This document shows, piece by piece, positions 14,401 through 23,606 of a DNA stretch of 41,709 nucleotides (positions are counted from its first letter, which is position 1; every line of letters starts with the position of its first letter). Made by a program: the position numbers and the translations under genes. Source of the stretch: a virus; IMG/VR virus record IMGVR_UViG_3300020125_000179, positions 1-41,709 of that record, one strand, 5' to 3'. The notes under the pieces were generated by a model that was not told where the DNA came from, searched no databases, and saw only the letters and a list, made by a program, of their open reading frames with translations.

Positions 14401-17036
14401 GCCGCGTTGTTGCGATCGACCTTGCCGATCCCCTTGATCTTCTTGATGTACTCGTCGGCCACCTCACGCAGCGACTTGATCCGATCCGACGACGCGCTGA
14501 CCTCGTTGCGCAGCCCGTCGTAGGCGTTCTTGCGGATGTCGGTCATGGCGTCGATCATCTGCTGGCGGACGGCGCGGCCTTCGATGTTCGACTGCCCGGC
14601 GAAGGTGGTCGGCACCCCGCTGTTGGCCCACTGGGTGAGCTCCTTGGTAGCCGTGTCGCTGGCCCGCGGCTGGAGGATCGACAGGTGCTCGGCGGGGATG
14701 TTCTCGCCTCCGCCACGAGCGATCGTGGCGTCGGGTACCTGGATCAGCGAGCCGTCGTCGAGGCGCACGTTGGTGAACCCGGCCGCCGTGGTCTGGTCCT
14801 TGCCGAGCACCTCCATCCCGGTGCGCGACAGCTTCTGCTTGCTGGCCTCGTTGACCAGGCTGTCGACGCGCTGCCAGTCCTGGGTGGCGATCGCGTCGGT
14901 GACGTTGGCGTTGTACTCGTGCCAGTAGCGCAGCGTGTTCTGGTCGGCCTTGCTGCCCGGCACGAGCGGGCGCTCGGGGACCGACAGGGTCTCGCCCGGC
15001 GTGAAGGTGCCGCCGCGATCCTCGACCATCTTGCGTAGCCGTGCACCCTGCGACTGCTGGGTCAGGGCCTCGTTCATCTTGTCCAAGGTGTCAGCCAGTT
15101 CACCCTCGACCACACGGCCGTGAGGCGAGGCCGACTCGGCCAGGTTCCGGAACGCCCGCCGCGACCCGGCGTCGCGGGCCAGCGCGTCGCTGTAGGTGTG
15201 GAAGATCTTGTCCAGGTCGGTCTCGTAGAACTTGCCCTCGAACTCGGGGAAGACCTTGGCCAGCCCCTCGTTCAGGTCGTTCAGCGTGTTGCCGTTGAGG
15301 CGCATCGTGCGCCCACCGATGTCGATCTCCTTCGACGTCTCACCGGGGCGGAGTCGCAGCTGCCGAGCCCGATCGACGAAGCCACTCGTGTGCAGCATGT
15401 CGCTGGTCTTGAAGTCCGTAGCCGCCTTGTAGGCCACGGCGCGCGGGTCCTCGGGGTGCTCCTTCAACCACGCCGCCCACTCCTTCGACTGGATGTGTGG
15501 CAGGTACTGGTTCTTGTTGATGGATGAGAAGTCCTCGAACGACTTGCCGGTGATCTTCTCGTGGATGTCGGCCAGCTGGACCAGCAGATCGTTGACCTTG
15601 TTGGCGTCGGGCGACGCCTCGGCGGCGACGCGCATGGCGTCGCGTTCGCCCTCGGTCATCTTGTTGAAGGTGTTCTTCCACTCCCGGTTGACCGCCTGCG
15701 CTCCACGCTGGGTCATCTCCCCCGACCCGAGGCGCACGTCGTTGACGATGCGGATGTAGTCCGAGTACAGCTGGTACATCTCCGGCGAGGTGGACTTCGA
15801 GCGCAGCGCCTTGCGTGCCTCGGCCACCGTCTCCGGCGTACGGAAGTCGCGCAACGTCTCCGGGAGGAACTCACCGATCTTGCCGGTGCCAGCGCGCAGC
15901 CCGCTGCCGAGCATCCCCGAGCCCTCGACCAGCTTGGCCGTGCCAGGGATGGCCTTGCCGCCGAAGCGCAGCGCTCGCGGCGCCATGTCGATCGCCTCGC
16001 GCGCCTCGGGACTCATCCGTCCGAAGCCACGACTGATCCCCTTGGCGAACTCGTCCTTGAACTGAACGAGCTCGGGCTGGCGGCCGAGCAGTTCAGCGAT
16101 GAACGACGCTCGCTGACCCACCGTCGCCGGAGCGTGCACCGCCTCGGCGCTGCCCTCGAACGCTGCCTTGGCCGCGGCCTGGCGCGACGTGGCCGTGGTC
16201 AGATCCTCGGCCGCCTTGTCAGTGATCTTGGCCAGGTTGTCCGACAGCCAGGTCTTGCCGCTCTGCTGCAGGGTCTTGGCGTACGCCTCGGTCGCCTGGT
16301 CGAAGGCGGTGGCCGCGGTCTCCGCGCCACGCGTCGCCACGCCGAGCTCGGCCCCGAGCTCAGCGCTCTTGGCCAGGACGCGCTCGCCGCCGGAGATGAA
16401 GGTCAGCGGATCGTGGCCGATGTCGAGGGTCAGGTTGCGCAGCCCGGTCATGCCAGGGACGCCGACGTCCTGGTAAATCGCCTCGCTGCCGTACGTCGAG
16501 CGCGGTGCGATCTTGTTGAAGAACGACCGCTTGTCCTTGTCGATCTTCTCCACGTCCTGGCCGAAGAACGGGTTGATCAAGGGGAAGGCCGCGTCACCGA
16601 AGTTGGTGATCGTGTCGACGACCGGGTTCTTCTCCCACGAATCCGGGGTGGCGTAGGACACCGGGTCCTGCAGGAAGTTGCGCACGGGTGTGGGCAGGTG
16701 GCGGGTGGCCTGCTCCAGCCCGAAGGTGACGACCTTGCCGGGGACGGTCAGCGGGCTGAGCACGTTGGCCCCGAAACCCAGGGCGTCCTGCCACCACGGC
16801 AGGTCCGGCGGGTGCTCTTGGGTCTGGACCTGCTGGCGCTTGGCGAGTTCGGTGGGCGAGGCCATGAACTGCTGGTCGATGGCGTCGAACTTCGGAGCCG
16901 GGGTCTTGCCCTTGGCCGGGGTGGTCCGCTTGCTCGGCGCAACGGCGCGGGCCACCGGCGTCTGCGGCGTCGGGGTGTACAGCTGCACGCCGCGCGGCAC
17001 GGCCGCGGCGTTGACCATCCCGCCGATCGTGGTCAC
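11451..17036 (-). CDS. giant internal virion (probable DNA-ejection) protein, 1861 aa
   Basis: The largest gene of the window and the end of the virion cluster. The first 60 residues are Pro/Ala/Lys-rich. Residues about 75-230 contain LPWWQDALGFGANVL and DIGHDPLTFISGG. The middle (about 830-1350) is strongly charged and helical, with long coiled-coil stretches. Near residues 1606-1640 the segment FDYSQLSKLDETMKR is followed by IIPFWTFMSRNLPLQMQMI, a motif I recall from the C-termini of very large phage proteins. Size and order match gp16 of T7-like phages, which is ejected ahead of DNA, but no transglycosylase active site could be pointed out. GTG at 17036 is the longest start; ATG at 17018 is possible. 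Confidence 0.7.
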   Translation of the reverse strand: MTTIGGMVNAAAVPRGVQLYTPTPQTPVARAVAPSKRTTPAKGKTPAPKFDAIDQQFMASPTELAKRQQVQTQEHPPDLPWWQDALGFGANVLSPLTVPGKVVTFGLEQATRHLPTPVRNFLQDPVSYATPDSWEKNPVVDTITNFGDAAFPLINPFFGQDVEKIDKDKRSFFNKIAPRSTYGSEAIYQDVGVPGMTGLRNLTLDIGHDPLTFISGGERVLAKSAELGAELGVATRGAETAATAFDQATEAYAKTLQQSGKTWLSDNLAKITDKAAEDLTTATSRQAAAKAAFEGSAEAVHAPATVGQRASFIAELLGRQPELVQFKDEFAKGISRGFGRMSPEAREAIDMAPRALRFGGKAIPGTAKLVEGSGMLGSGLRAGTGKIGEFLPETLRDFRTPETVAEARKALRSKSTSPEMYQLYSDYIRIVNDVRLGSGEMTQRGAQAVNREWKNTFNKMTEGERDAMRVAAEASPDANKVNDLLVQLADIHEKITGKSFEDFSSINKNQYLPHIQSKEWAAWLKEHPEDPRAVAYKAATDFKTSDMLHTSGFVDRARQLRLRPGETSKEIDIGGRTMRLNGNTLNDLNEGLAKVFPEFEGKFYETDLDKIFHTYSDALARDAGSRRAFRNLAESASPHGRVVEGELADTLDKMNEALTQQSQGARLRKMVEDRGGTFTPGETLSVPERPLVPGSKADQNTLRYWHEYNANVTDAIATQDWQRVDSLVNEASKQKLSRTGMEVLGKDQTTAAGFTNVRLDDGSLIQVPDATIARGGGENIPAEHLSILQPRASDTATKELTQWANSGVPTTFAGQSNIEGRAVRQQMIDAMTDIRKNAYDGLRNEVSASSDRIKSLREVADEYIKKIKGIGKVDRNNAAEVTQLRESMEKNVLDLENEIKARNSVWKGKGTREANKIDKELNAQLRTLKAHSESLDRKMAELPAEIRKEIKWRREQLFKPVEDARSNLKQAESHFKMRDPLTYTPEQITWAQETELAGRKMTGKATATAEQLREDYRAAVTKLEGLRNKLSSGKLTEASAAKVQAQVDKQAEKVGGILEQARQAREAGTDVARTPRPPLPRADRARAQEILANVADYEKRLNDHLAPYQQRLDQAYEQMRRQPEALVYTPTKSARYLHDEAGRFGSMVTPREDIFQGRRVEPVTTPPQQGAFKLDVTGITDPTPGAAPSIHPTAETRAVPRGMEGVKLRKQGVGAAGDVHLGSHSVQLPPQRLEEQALKDLERLANSPQQSSMGRYAANQREAARIAEDTLPTRIANAQAAAAKENEVGRLTDVLPREAARDRAQAAAQKLSDLEPIVHELAQEVDTRGQLRVLRDQYKSLPLGSKKVDIDATIRDLQQFNANNMLLDDATRKATDDLLKDFTTESQRIAGNRDVINGLGKMARDARSGKLKDEYLTGLSDGWRGLHDGPVQRGDFIMDERLRSMLLRAEKTIDDPKLFGRIFNEATNVFKTYATLSPSFHVRNAISGIFMNAADGVSLANQLDGWKMVRQFKKAADSEAWLALQEPEVQEAFRIMGGSGGGGRFAEAGFAGRHDNAALNRLTRNRVTLLSQRAGEQVEQSLRLGMALDSVRSGMNAHNALERISRIHFDYSQLSKLDETMKRIIPFWTFMSRNLPLQMQMIYTMPKMYSAYGHFKQNFSAPDAPFTPSYWQNLGAFNTGGTLGGMPLYLQPDLGIDQAQQQLRQIKDIAGGDWGQLLSQANPLVVGPAQAMFKKDLYRDRNFGPADYSKADGPIGNLIAALARVVPGQTKTVDGQTLVSDNFTNLVTKLIPPLNQAGRLAPQTTGDLGDTSRQAEALARYLGIPIRTLSPKQQEIEARNQFFDARDALATQKSLRRRAAA

Positions 17037-17040
17037 GGCA

Positions 17041-18774
17041 TCAGCCGATCAGGTTCCGCAGCGTCTGGCTGCGAGCCGCCAGCTGGTCGTTGAGCGGGGT
17101 GCGACCCTGCCGAGCCAGGGCGTTCATCGCCACGCGCAGCTTGGCTCGCTCCATGTCGCTGGGCGACAGGGCCAGCGACCGGCCGTACGCGCTGTACGCG
17201 TCCTGCGCTGCCGACGCGGCCTTCTGCTTCGTCGTCCCCGCCGCGCGGATGTCCTCGGGCTTGAGCCCACGCGTCTCCACCTTCGGGGAGAAGTCGATGC
17301 TGCCGACCAGTTGGTTGCCGCCCACGCCGACCGTGCCCTGCATCCGACCCTGCGGGATGTTCTGGTTGGTCGCCAGCGCGACGCTGCCGTCAGGACCGAT
17401 GCGCACCTTGGGCATCGGTCGGGTCGTCGTAGCTACTCCCTGAGGAGGAGCCACCGGGCCCGGTGCACTCGGCGCGTAGGGGATGTCTCCGATGCGCGTG
17501 CCCTGCGGAGTGACCAGGTCGGCCGCCGCGCCGTGGCCCTGGGCGTTGATCAGCGCGCCGTTCTTGTCGGCCCACATGATCGGGTTGCCCTGGGCGTCCG
17601 TCGAGACCACCCGCATCCCCGTCGTCGGGTCGGCCGGAGCCGCCGCGGGTGCGGGCTGGGCGCGCATCCAGTCGGGCATCCCCGGCATCTGTGCGGGGGC
17701 ACCGAGGGTCGGCTGGGATGGCACGTTGTAGTTCTCGTTCCACGCCTTGACCAGGGCGTCCTGGTTGGCGCCCGCCGCCTTGACCTTGTCCTGCGCGCCG
17801 TACGAGGTGTTCTTCAACGCGTCGATCCGGCTGGCTCGGTCGGTGTCCATCGCCTGGGCCTGGCCAGGCTCGTACCCGAACATCGACTGGGTGTACTGGT
17901 CGATCGTCGTCGGGTCGTCGTAGCTCGCCGTCGGGTAGGCCAGGCCCAGCTTGTCGGCCGCCTGCATCTGCTCGGTCGGCTTGTCCTCGTAGCCGGTGTA
18001 CCACTGCTTCGTCTTCGGGTCCTGCCACGCCGTGCCCTGCAGGGCGCGGTCCTTGGCCACGCCCTTGAACAGGTCGTCAGCGAAGCCCTGCAGCGCCTTG
18101 TAGTCGTACAGCGTGGCGAAGCCGCGGTCGGTCTTGACGTCCGGCGCGGTCGTGCCCGGCAGCTGATCTCCGAAGTCGGCGCTGGCAGGCAGCGAGGCGA
18201 GGAACTCCGGCGACGCCGGGCTGACCCCGCCGGTCTCGTCGGTGCCCTGGACCATCTTCTTCAACTTGGTCATGGCCATCGCCGGGGTGTCCCCGCTGGC
18301 GATGCGCATTGCCAGGTAGGTCTGCCAATCGTCCCCGCCCGAGTTGGCGTAGGTGTCGACCGTGGCCTGCCCACCGAACTGCAGCGGACTGCCGGTGCCC
18401 TGGCGGATCGGCTTCCACGCGCTCGGGTCGCTGGCCTGCCCGCCGGTCATCCACGACAGGACGTTGTTGCCCAGCCCGGCCGAGCCGGTCAGGTCCTGCT
18501 CGAAGTTGAGTCGCTTCTGCTGCGTCTCGACGTTGTACGGGTTGGCCGTGCCCTTCGAGTTCGTCGACAGCGGGATGCCGCCGAGCATCGACGGCAGGTC
18601 GTAGGCGAACGGGGTGAGCTCCGGGGCGAAGGCACCCGAGGTCGAGGGCATGTTCGTGCTCGCCTCGGACATCCCCATCGCCCGCATGACTTCCTGCTGG
18701 ATGCCCGGGTCCTGACGTTGCAGCCAGCCGACGAACTGCGGGCTGCTGGGATCGGGCATGTCTTCGAGTGCCAC
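17041..18774 (-). CDS. putative internal virion protein, 577 aa
   Basis: A 577-residue protein rich in Gln, Ala, Pro and Gly, with a helical C-terminus (residues about 520-577). Low complexity and position between the 362-aa and 1861-aa proteins suggest an internal core or ejection protein, analogous in place to gp15 of T7. The GTG start is well supported by AGGAGG 4 bases upstream. It carries one copy of the repeated 12-mer (17436-17447). No enzyme motif visible. Confidence 0.65.
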   Translation of the reverse strand: MALEDMPDPSSPQFVGWLQRQDPGIQQEVMRAMGMSEASTNMPSTSGAFAPELTPFAYDLPSMLGGIPLSTNSKGTANPYNVETQQKRLNFEQDLTGSAGLGNNVLSWMTGGQASDPSAWKPIRQGTGSPLQFGGQATVDTYANSGGDDWQTYLAMRIASGDTPAMAMTKLKKMVQGTDETGGVSPASPEFLASLPASADFGDQLPGTTAPDVKTDRGFATLYDYKALQGFADDLFKGVAKDRALQGTAWQDPKTKQWYTGYEDKPTEQMQAADKLGLAYPTASYDDPTTIDQYTQSMFGYEPGQAQAMDTDRASRIDALKNTSYGAQDKVKAAGANQDALVKAWNENYNVPSQPTLGAPAQMPGMPDWMRAQPAPAAAPADPTTGMRVVSTDAQGNPIMWADKNGALINAQGHGAAADLVTPQGTRIGDIPYAPSAPGPVAPPQGVATTTRPMPKVRIGPDGSVALATNQNIPQGRMQGTVGVGGNQLVGSIDFSPKVETRGLKPEDIRAAGTTKQKAASAAQDAYSAYGRSLALSPSDMERAKLRVAMNALARQGRTPLNDQLAARSQTLRNLIG

Positions 18775-18782
18775 GTGTCCTC

Positions 18783-19871
18783 CTATGCCAGGCCGAGGGC
18801 CTGCAGGTCAGGCAGCGACAACGTGCCGCCCTGAGCGATCAGGCTGGGCAGCAGCGAGGCCAGGGCGGAGAGGACCTGCTGGTTGTACGACGACTTGGCG
18901 TTGACGTTGGCGTCGCCCACCTCGTTCTGTCGCTGCCAGTTGGCCAGGGCCTCCTGCTGCGCCAGCTGAGCGCGCTGCTGGGCGTTGAGCAACGACCGAT
19001 CGTCGGCGCGCTGCTGGTACGCCTGCTTGGCCTGGCCCTCCTGCAGCCCGATGCCGGTGTTGCCCTGCAGCCGGGCCATGTCCAGGGCCCGCTGGGTCGT
19101 GCCGCGGTCGGCCTGGATGGCCGACAGGCGGTTGCCCTGCAGCTGGTTCTCGTTGGCCCCGAGGACCGACAGCAGGTTGCCGAACGCCTGGTCAGCGCTC
19201 TGCCCCTGCTGGTACGTCTCGCTGCCCATCTGCGGGTTCTGACCCTGCGAGGCGAGCAGCCGCTGCATCCCCGCCTGCGTGGTTCCCGGCACGTTCTGCC
19301 CACTGGCGTAGGTCGCGTTGTCGTACGGGTTCTTGTAGTTCGACTGCAGGTAGTTCTGGTACGCGTCGTAGGCCCCGGTCGCCGCCGCGCTGTCCGACGC
19401 GTACGCCTGGCCGAGCGAGTCACGCAGCCCCGAGTACAGCGAGTTGTCGAACGGCGTGAGGTTCACGTCCTGCCAGTCGGGCAGGTCGAGGTTCGTCGCC
19501 GTCTGCTGGCCGGGAGCACCGCCACGCAGCAGGCTGGCGTACCAATCCAGCTGAGCCTGGTTCAGCTGAGGTGGGGCGACGGCTCCGCCACCGCCGCCCC
19601 CGCCGCCACCGCGACTGGTGGTCCCGGTGCCGGACTTCTTGATGACCGGGGTCTTGGCCCCACCGGCCGCGGCGCTGAGCGAGTTGCCGTACTGGTACAG
19701 CGTGTTCCAGTCGGCCGAGGACAGGTTCGTCGGGGTGTAGCCCATCGACGCGGGCGTGGCCGTCGAGGTGTACGCCTTGTACTCCGGCGTGCCCTGTCCC
19801 CAAATCTGCGTGCCGACCGGGTCGGTCGTCGACGTCGGGGACGTCTTGCCGCCCCATCCGGTTCCGCTCAT
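18783..19871 (-). CDS. putative internal virion protein, 362 aa
   Basis: A Gln/Ala/Tyr-rich protein with an uninterrupted poly-glycine tract of nine (about residues 89-97). The C-terminal half is helical and Gln-rich (QADRGTTQRALDMARLQGN onward). Composition and position fit an internal structural or ejection protein. The ATG overlaps the upstream stop (ATGA) and has AGGGA 4 bases before it. It could also be a minor tail component. Confidence 0.65.
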   Translation of the reverse strand: MSGTGWGGKTSPTSTTDPVGTQIWGQGTPEYKAYTSTATPASMGYTPTNLSSADWNTLYQYGNSLSAAAGGAKTPVIKKSGTGTTSRGGGGGGGGGAVAPPQLNQAQLDWYASLLRGGAPGQQTATNLDLPDWQDVNLTPFDNSLYSGLRDSLGQAYASDSAAATGAYDAYQNYLQSNYKNPYDNATYASGQNVPGTTQAGMQRLLASQGQNPQMGSETYQQGQSADQAFGNLLSVLGANENQLQGNRLSAIQADRGTTQRALDMARLQGNTGIGLQEGQAKQAYQQRADDRSLLNAQQRAQLAQQEALANWQRQNEVGDANVNAKSSYNQQVLSALASLLPSLIAQGGTLSLPDLQALGLA

Positions 19872-20341
19872 GCTGTCCCTCCGAAGTACGGACGCAGCAT
19901 CTGGATGCCGAGCGCCGCGTTGGCGATCTCTTGCTGCTTCTGGAGCTCCAGCTGGGCCAGGGAGTTCTGGTAGTCAGCGGTGTTCTGCAGGCTGGAGAGA
20001 TCGTATTGCTGCAGGTTCTGCGTCAGATCCTGCTGCGCTCGGCCGTAGTCCTGGTTGTAGTCCCCGAGGAAGTTGCCCATCGCCCGACGCTGCGTCCCCG
20101 AGTTGACGCCCGGACCGGACAGGCCGCGCTGGTTGTACGTCGCGTAGGCGTTGGGCAGCCCGCGCTGGAACGTCCTGGTCATGTCCCCGAGCGATCGCTC
20201 GCCGCGTTGCTGGGACAGGAAGCGGCTGTACGCATTGGTCGCCTGGCTGCCCGTGTACTGGTAGCCGAGCGTGTCGGCGGCGCGCTGGTAGGCCCCGGTG
20301 TCGGGGACTCCGTAGCTGCTCAGGTAGCCGTTGTCCGCCAT
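19868..20341 (-). CDS. putative internal virion protein, 157 aa
   Basis: A 157-residue Gln/Tyr/Asn-rich helical protein resembling the 362-aa protein in composition. In place it corresponds to the small gp14-type internal protein that precedes the larger core proteins in T7-like phages. The ATG at 20341 lies 1 base after the preceding stop. No motif identified. Confidence 0.65.
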   Translation of the reverse strand: MADNGYLSSYGVPDTGAYQRAADTLGYQYTGSQATNAYSRFLSQQRGERSLGDMTRTFQRGLPNAYATYNQRGLSGPGVNSGTQRRAMGNFLGDYNQDYGRAQQDLTQNLQQYDLSSLQNTADYQNSLAQLELQKQQEIANAALGIQMLRPYFGGTA

Positions 20342-20342
20342 C

Positions 20343-21245
20343 TCAGACCGCCCGGACGATGAAGATGATCCCGACGTAGGGCGGCATGTTGGCACCGACC
20401 GCGGTCACGCCCGTGGCCTGCGTGCTGCCGCTGAACGCGGGCACCGCGACGTTGTGGTTGTGCGTCTGGTTCTCGTTGCCGGTGACCAGCGAGCGGTCCG
20501 CCAGGGCGGTACCGCCGACGATGCCGTGGCCGTGCGCTCCACCGAGCGTGGTGAACGGGGTGATCGAGTAGCCGCTGCCACCGATCTGGATCCCCGCCTC
20601 GGTGCCCGAGACACCGTCAACGAGGAAGCCCGCCCCGGCAACCGGCACGGCGTGTTGGTGATCCCCGACCCCGGCGGCCGACAGCCCGCCAGCGGCGTGG
20701 GCGTGGTCGGCCCCGTTGTGGTTGTGCGCCTGGTTCTCGTTGCCCGACACCGCCCCACCGTGGTCGTGGGTCATCACGTGGCCGTGGGAGACGACGACCG
20801 CGTCCTTCGAGCCGCCCTGAGCACCGACGGCGATGTTCGTCCCCGCCCCGACGGGGAACCGCTCGGTCAGCGGTGGCAGGTTGAAGAACCCACCCGATCC
20901 GCCGAAGCGCGTGCCCATCACAGCGAACAGGTCGGGGTAGTCGGCCGTCGCCGCCGGGCTGCCGTCGCACACCAGCCAGATGCCACCGACCGGAGCGGCC
21001 GGGCCGGTGTACATGATCACCCCGCCGATCGGGATGATCGTGTCGACGTACTGCTTCGGCGCGGCATCGAGGCCGTTCATCGGGTTCCCGGCCAGGCGCA
21101 GCTGCGCGGTCATCGCCACCGTCCCACCACGCTCGATCAACTCGGCGTTGGTGTGCTGCTCGATGCGCGCGAAGTTCGATTGCACCGGCACGGCGTTGGC
21201 GGGCGAGAGGTTGTTGATCTCGTACGGCAGGTCGATCTTGGCCAT
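20343..21245 (-). CDS. tail-collar-domain fibre protein
   Basis: A 300-residue protein with a phage tail collar domain (PF07484-like) at about residues 72-135: IPIGGVIMYTGPAAPVGGIW, CDGSPAA, then FFNLPPLTERFPVGAG. The following part is Gly- and His-rich, with HDHGG, two HNHN motifs in a repeated GNENQxHNHN unit, HAH, HQH and HGHG. H-x-H motifs in trimeric fibres such as T4 gp37 chelate a metal ion along the fibre axis, which is likely here. The RBS AGGAGG lies 5 bases before the ATG. Probably a short tail fibre or tail tip binding the host surface. Confidence 0.85.
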   Translation of the reverse strand: MAKIDLPYEINNLSPANAVPVQSNFARIEQHTNAELIERGGTVAMTAQLRLAGNPMNGLDAAPKQYVDTIIPIGGVIMYTGPAAPVGGIWLVCDGSPAATADYPDLFAVMGTRFGGSGGFFNLPPLTERFPVGAGTNIAVGAQGGSKDAVVVSHGHVMTHDHGGAVSGNENQAHNHNGADHAHAAGGLSAAGVGDHQHAVPVAGAGFLVDGVSGTEAGIQIGGSGYSITPFTTLGGAHGHGIVGGTALADRSLVTGNENQTHNHNVAVPAFSGSTQATGVTAVGANMPPYVGIIFIVRAV

Positions 21246-21253
21246 GAATCCTC

Positions 21254-22924
21254 CTACGTCCTGAACCGACGAGCGACGGTCTTGCAGACGATGCCGTCGA
21301 CGCCCCACTTCTGCAGCGCGGTGTACGGCGCCGCGCCGACGCGCAGCTGCAGCGCCCGAGCATGACCCATCGGCCCACCACGCAGCAGCTGTGCCCCGGC
21401 GGCGGGCTCGCCCCAGTCGGCACCACGACCACTCGGGTCCGCGGCCCCGCCCTCGGTCCAGTCGAAGCCCTTCCCGCTCGGGTCGTCGAACCCCGTCGCC
21501 GTCCAGATCGGACCGGCTCCGGCGGGGATGCGCAGCGACCCGGTGCGCCGCACGCTGATCTCGTCGTAGTCGCGGAACTGCTCGACGAGCAGGTCGACGG
21601 TCAGCGGGACACGACGGCAGACGAACATCGGTCGACGCCACGACTTGAGCCGGTCCGGCCACCCAGCGTGCAGCCAGCGCGTCCGGTAGTACGCCTCGAA
21701 CGACGACTGCGTCCCCGGCGGGTTGGCCAGGAGGACGTCGTAGGCGTTGTCGATCACGTCGAGAACGACCATCGTCGCCGCCTCGTCGGACCAGAACGAG
21801 GCCAGCGGGAACTTGGCGTTGACGTCCGAGCCGTCGAGCACGTTGGTCACCGCCCCATGCTCGGAGCGGTACATCGACCACGAGCCCTGGCCGATGGTCG
21901 GGTCGAAGACCAGCAACGTCTTCGGCTCGGACTCGGCCCCGGAGTTCATGTGCCACGGCACGCTGACCCACAGTCGACGCCCGGCCCAGGAGACGAAGAC
22001 CATCTCGTAAGCCAGCACCGCCTCCAGCGCGGGGGCGATCTTCTCGCTGATGTAGGTCGGCTGCTGGCCCGAGTAGCCGTAGATCCCGCCGCGATTGGAG
22101 GCCGAGAAGAAGTACACCGCGGTCTCCGAGCGAGTCACCGCGGTGGTCGTCGGGCAGCCGATGTTGCTGGACACCTTGACCAGCTGCCACGAGTCGTCGC
22201 CGTAGCCGTAGAGGGCCCACAAGCTGCCCGTCTTGAAGATCAGCAGGTGGTCGCTGAACGAGATGATCGCGGTGATCTTCCCGCCGCCCGCGTCGATGTC
22301 CAGGTAGTCGAGCTCGCGGAACGCGTCGGGTCGGTTGGGGTGCGACCAGCGGATGCGCGAGGGGAACAGCGCCGCGCCCTCGGAGATGTTGGCCACGAAC
22401 AGGTAGCCCGCGTGGGTCTTGACGAACTGGGCCATCGGCATCGTGTTGCCGACCGGAGCATCGACCTCCGACCACGTCGCCCCGGTCATGGTGGTGTGCG
22501 AGCCGTTGGCGTTGACCCGCTGCGAGGCGGTGAACGTGCCGCAGGCCAGGTACATCGCGTCGCCCCACGAGGCCCCGTCGACCTGGTGTGGTGCGCCATT
22601 GGCGGCGATGCCCATGTCCACGAAGTTCGTCGACTCGTCGGCCCGCCACACGGTGTTGCCCGATCCGACGTAGAAGATCTGCGCCCCGCTGGACAGGTTG
22701 TGCACGCCTGAGTTGCGCGGCCGCCAGTTGGTCACCGGGGTGGTGATGTCGGAGCCGTTCCAGCGGTGCCAGCCACGGCGGGTGTAGAACCCGCCACGCG
22801 GATCGACGTCGACGTTGAGCATGTCCGGCGACTCGTTGTCGCCCAGGGTGAACTGATCGCGGCGGAGGTTCAGGCCCCCGGTGAAGTCGGTGAGGTCGAT
22901 CGGCTCCAGACGGTTGGCTGCCAT
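21254..22924 (-). CDS. tail nozzle/stabilisation-type protein (gp12-like position)
   Basis: A 556-residue, beta-rich protein opening with a GGLNLRRDQFTLGDNESPDM segment, typical in my memory of phage stabilisation or tail-tube proteins that cap the portal-adaptor complex. Repeated short beta segments with Trp/Gly (GSGNTVWRAD, GSLWALYGYGDDSW, GGIYGYSG) suggest a propeller. It follows the adaptor gene directly, as gp12 follows gp11 in T7. The C-terminal 80 residues are Gly-rich. Assignment rests on position and these motifs, so it is moderate. Confidence 0.7.
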   Translation of the reverse strand: MAANRLEPIDLTDFTGGLNLRRDQFTLGDNESPDMLNVDVDPRGGFYTRRGWHRWNGSDITTPVTNWRPRNSGVHNLSSGAQIFYVGSGNTVWRADESTNFVDMGIAANGAPHQVDGASWGDAMYLACGTFTASQRVNANGSHTTMTGATWSEVDAPVGNTMPMAQFVKTHAGYLFVANISEGAALFPSRIRWSHPNRPDAFRELDYLDIDAGGGKITAIISFSDHLLIFKTGSLWALYGYGDDSWQLVKVSSNIGCPTTTAVTRSETAVYFFSASNRGGIYGYSGQQPTYISEKIAPALEAVLAYEMVFVSWAGRRLWVSVPWHMNSGAESEPKTLLVFDPTIGQGSWSMYRSEHGAVTNVLDGSDVNAKFPLASFWSDEAATMVVLDVIDNAYDVLLANPPGTQSSFEAYYRTRWLHAGWPDRLKSWRRPMFVCRRVPLTVDLLVEQFRDYDEISVRRTGSLRIPAGAGPIWTATGFDDPSGKGFDWTEGGAADPSGRGADWGEPAAGAQLLRGGPMGHARALQLRVGAAPYTALQKWGVDGIVCKTVARRFRT

Positions 22925-22925
22925 G

Positions 22926-23606
22926 TCACGGCCCCGGCGGGAACACGACGTAGCTCGGCACTCCGCCGACCGGGCTACCTCCGTGCATCACCAGCGGGCG
23001 GGCGTGCACGGGTTCCATCATCGTCTTCAACTGCTGCATCAGGTCGCGGTTCCAGCGCGCCAGGTAGGCCGCTTCGAGGACGTCGTCCTCCTGCTGGGCG
23101 TAGGCCAGCGACAGGGCGAAGTAGGCCAGCGTGACGTGCAGCCGCGGGTCGAGGTCAGGGATCGTCGAGGCCGCGTTGTTCCACACCGGCTGGCGGTAGC
23201 CACGCACGACCAGGTCGTACGGGTCGGCCTTGGACAGCCGCGGCCACAGGTACATCTGGTTGCCCCACACCGAGAAGTACAGCGGGTTGGTGTCCGACGC
23301 CTGGGTCAGCGGGGCGTAGTTGATCTCCGCCATCTCCTGGTTGATGGCCGACAGCCGGTAGCCATTCGCCCTGGCCAGGACGCTGATCAGGCCGGGGATG
23401 TTCAGGTCGGGGGGCAGCGTCACCGAGGTCTCCCCCGGCAGCAGCGTCACCTGCCAGATCATCTCCGAGCGTGGCCACTGGTTGGTCATCGCCATCGTGC
23501 GGTCGAACGCCTCCTGCAGGTAGACGTTCAAGACGGTGTCGGGCAGGTCGCGCTCGTCGACGTCCATCTGCGCCCTGGTGTAGTTACGCAGGCTCTGGAC
23601 ATCCAT
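22926..23606 (-). CDS. head-to-tail adaptor (gp11/tail tubular A-like)
   Basis: A 226-residue protein. The N-terminus is helical (SLRNYTRAQMDVDERDLPDT), with helices around a beta-sandwich core (VTLLPGETSVTLPPDL, LYFSVWGNQMYLWP) and a C-terminal helical pair. This is the layout of podovirus adaptor proteins that bind under the portal. It lies between the capsid genes and the nozzle gene, the expected place. It overlaps the preceding Cys-rich gene by 23 bases. Confidence 0.7.
   Translation of the reverse strand: MDVQSLRNYTRAQMDVDERDLPDTVLNVYLQEAFDRTMAMTNQWPRSEMIWQVTLLPGETSVTLPPDLNIPGLISVLARANGYRLSAINQEMAEINYAPLTQASDTNPLYFSVWGNQMYLWPRLSKADPYDLVVRGYRQPVWNNAASTIPDLDPRLHVTLAYFALSLAYAQQEDDVLEAAYLARWNRDLMQQLKTMMEPVHARPLVMHGGSPVGGVPSYVVFPPGP

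Noticed and set aside
13365-15038. Long + strand frames (also 15561-17093 and 16678-18834) opposite the giant and 577-aa proteins
   Set aside because: All lie inside continuous minus-strand genes, lack ribosome sites, and read as Arg/Leu/Val repeats.
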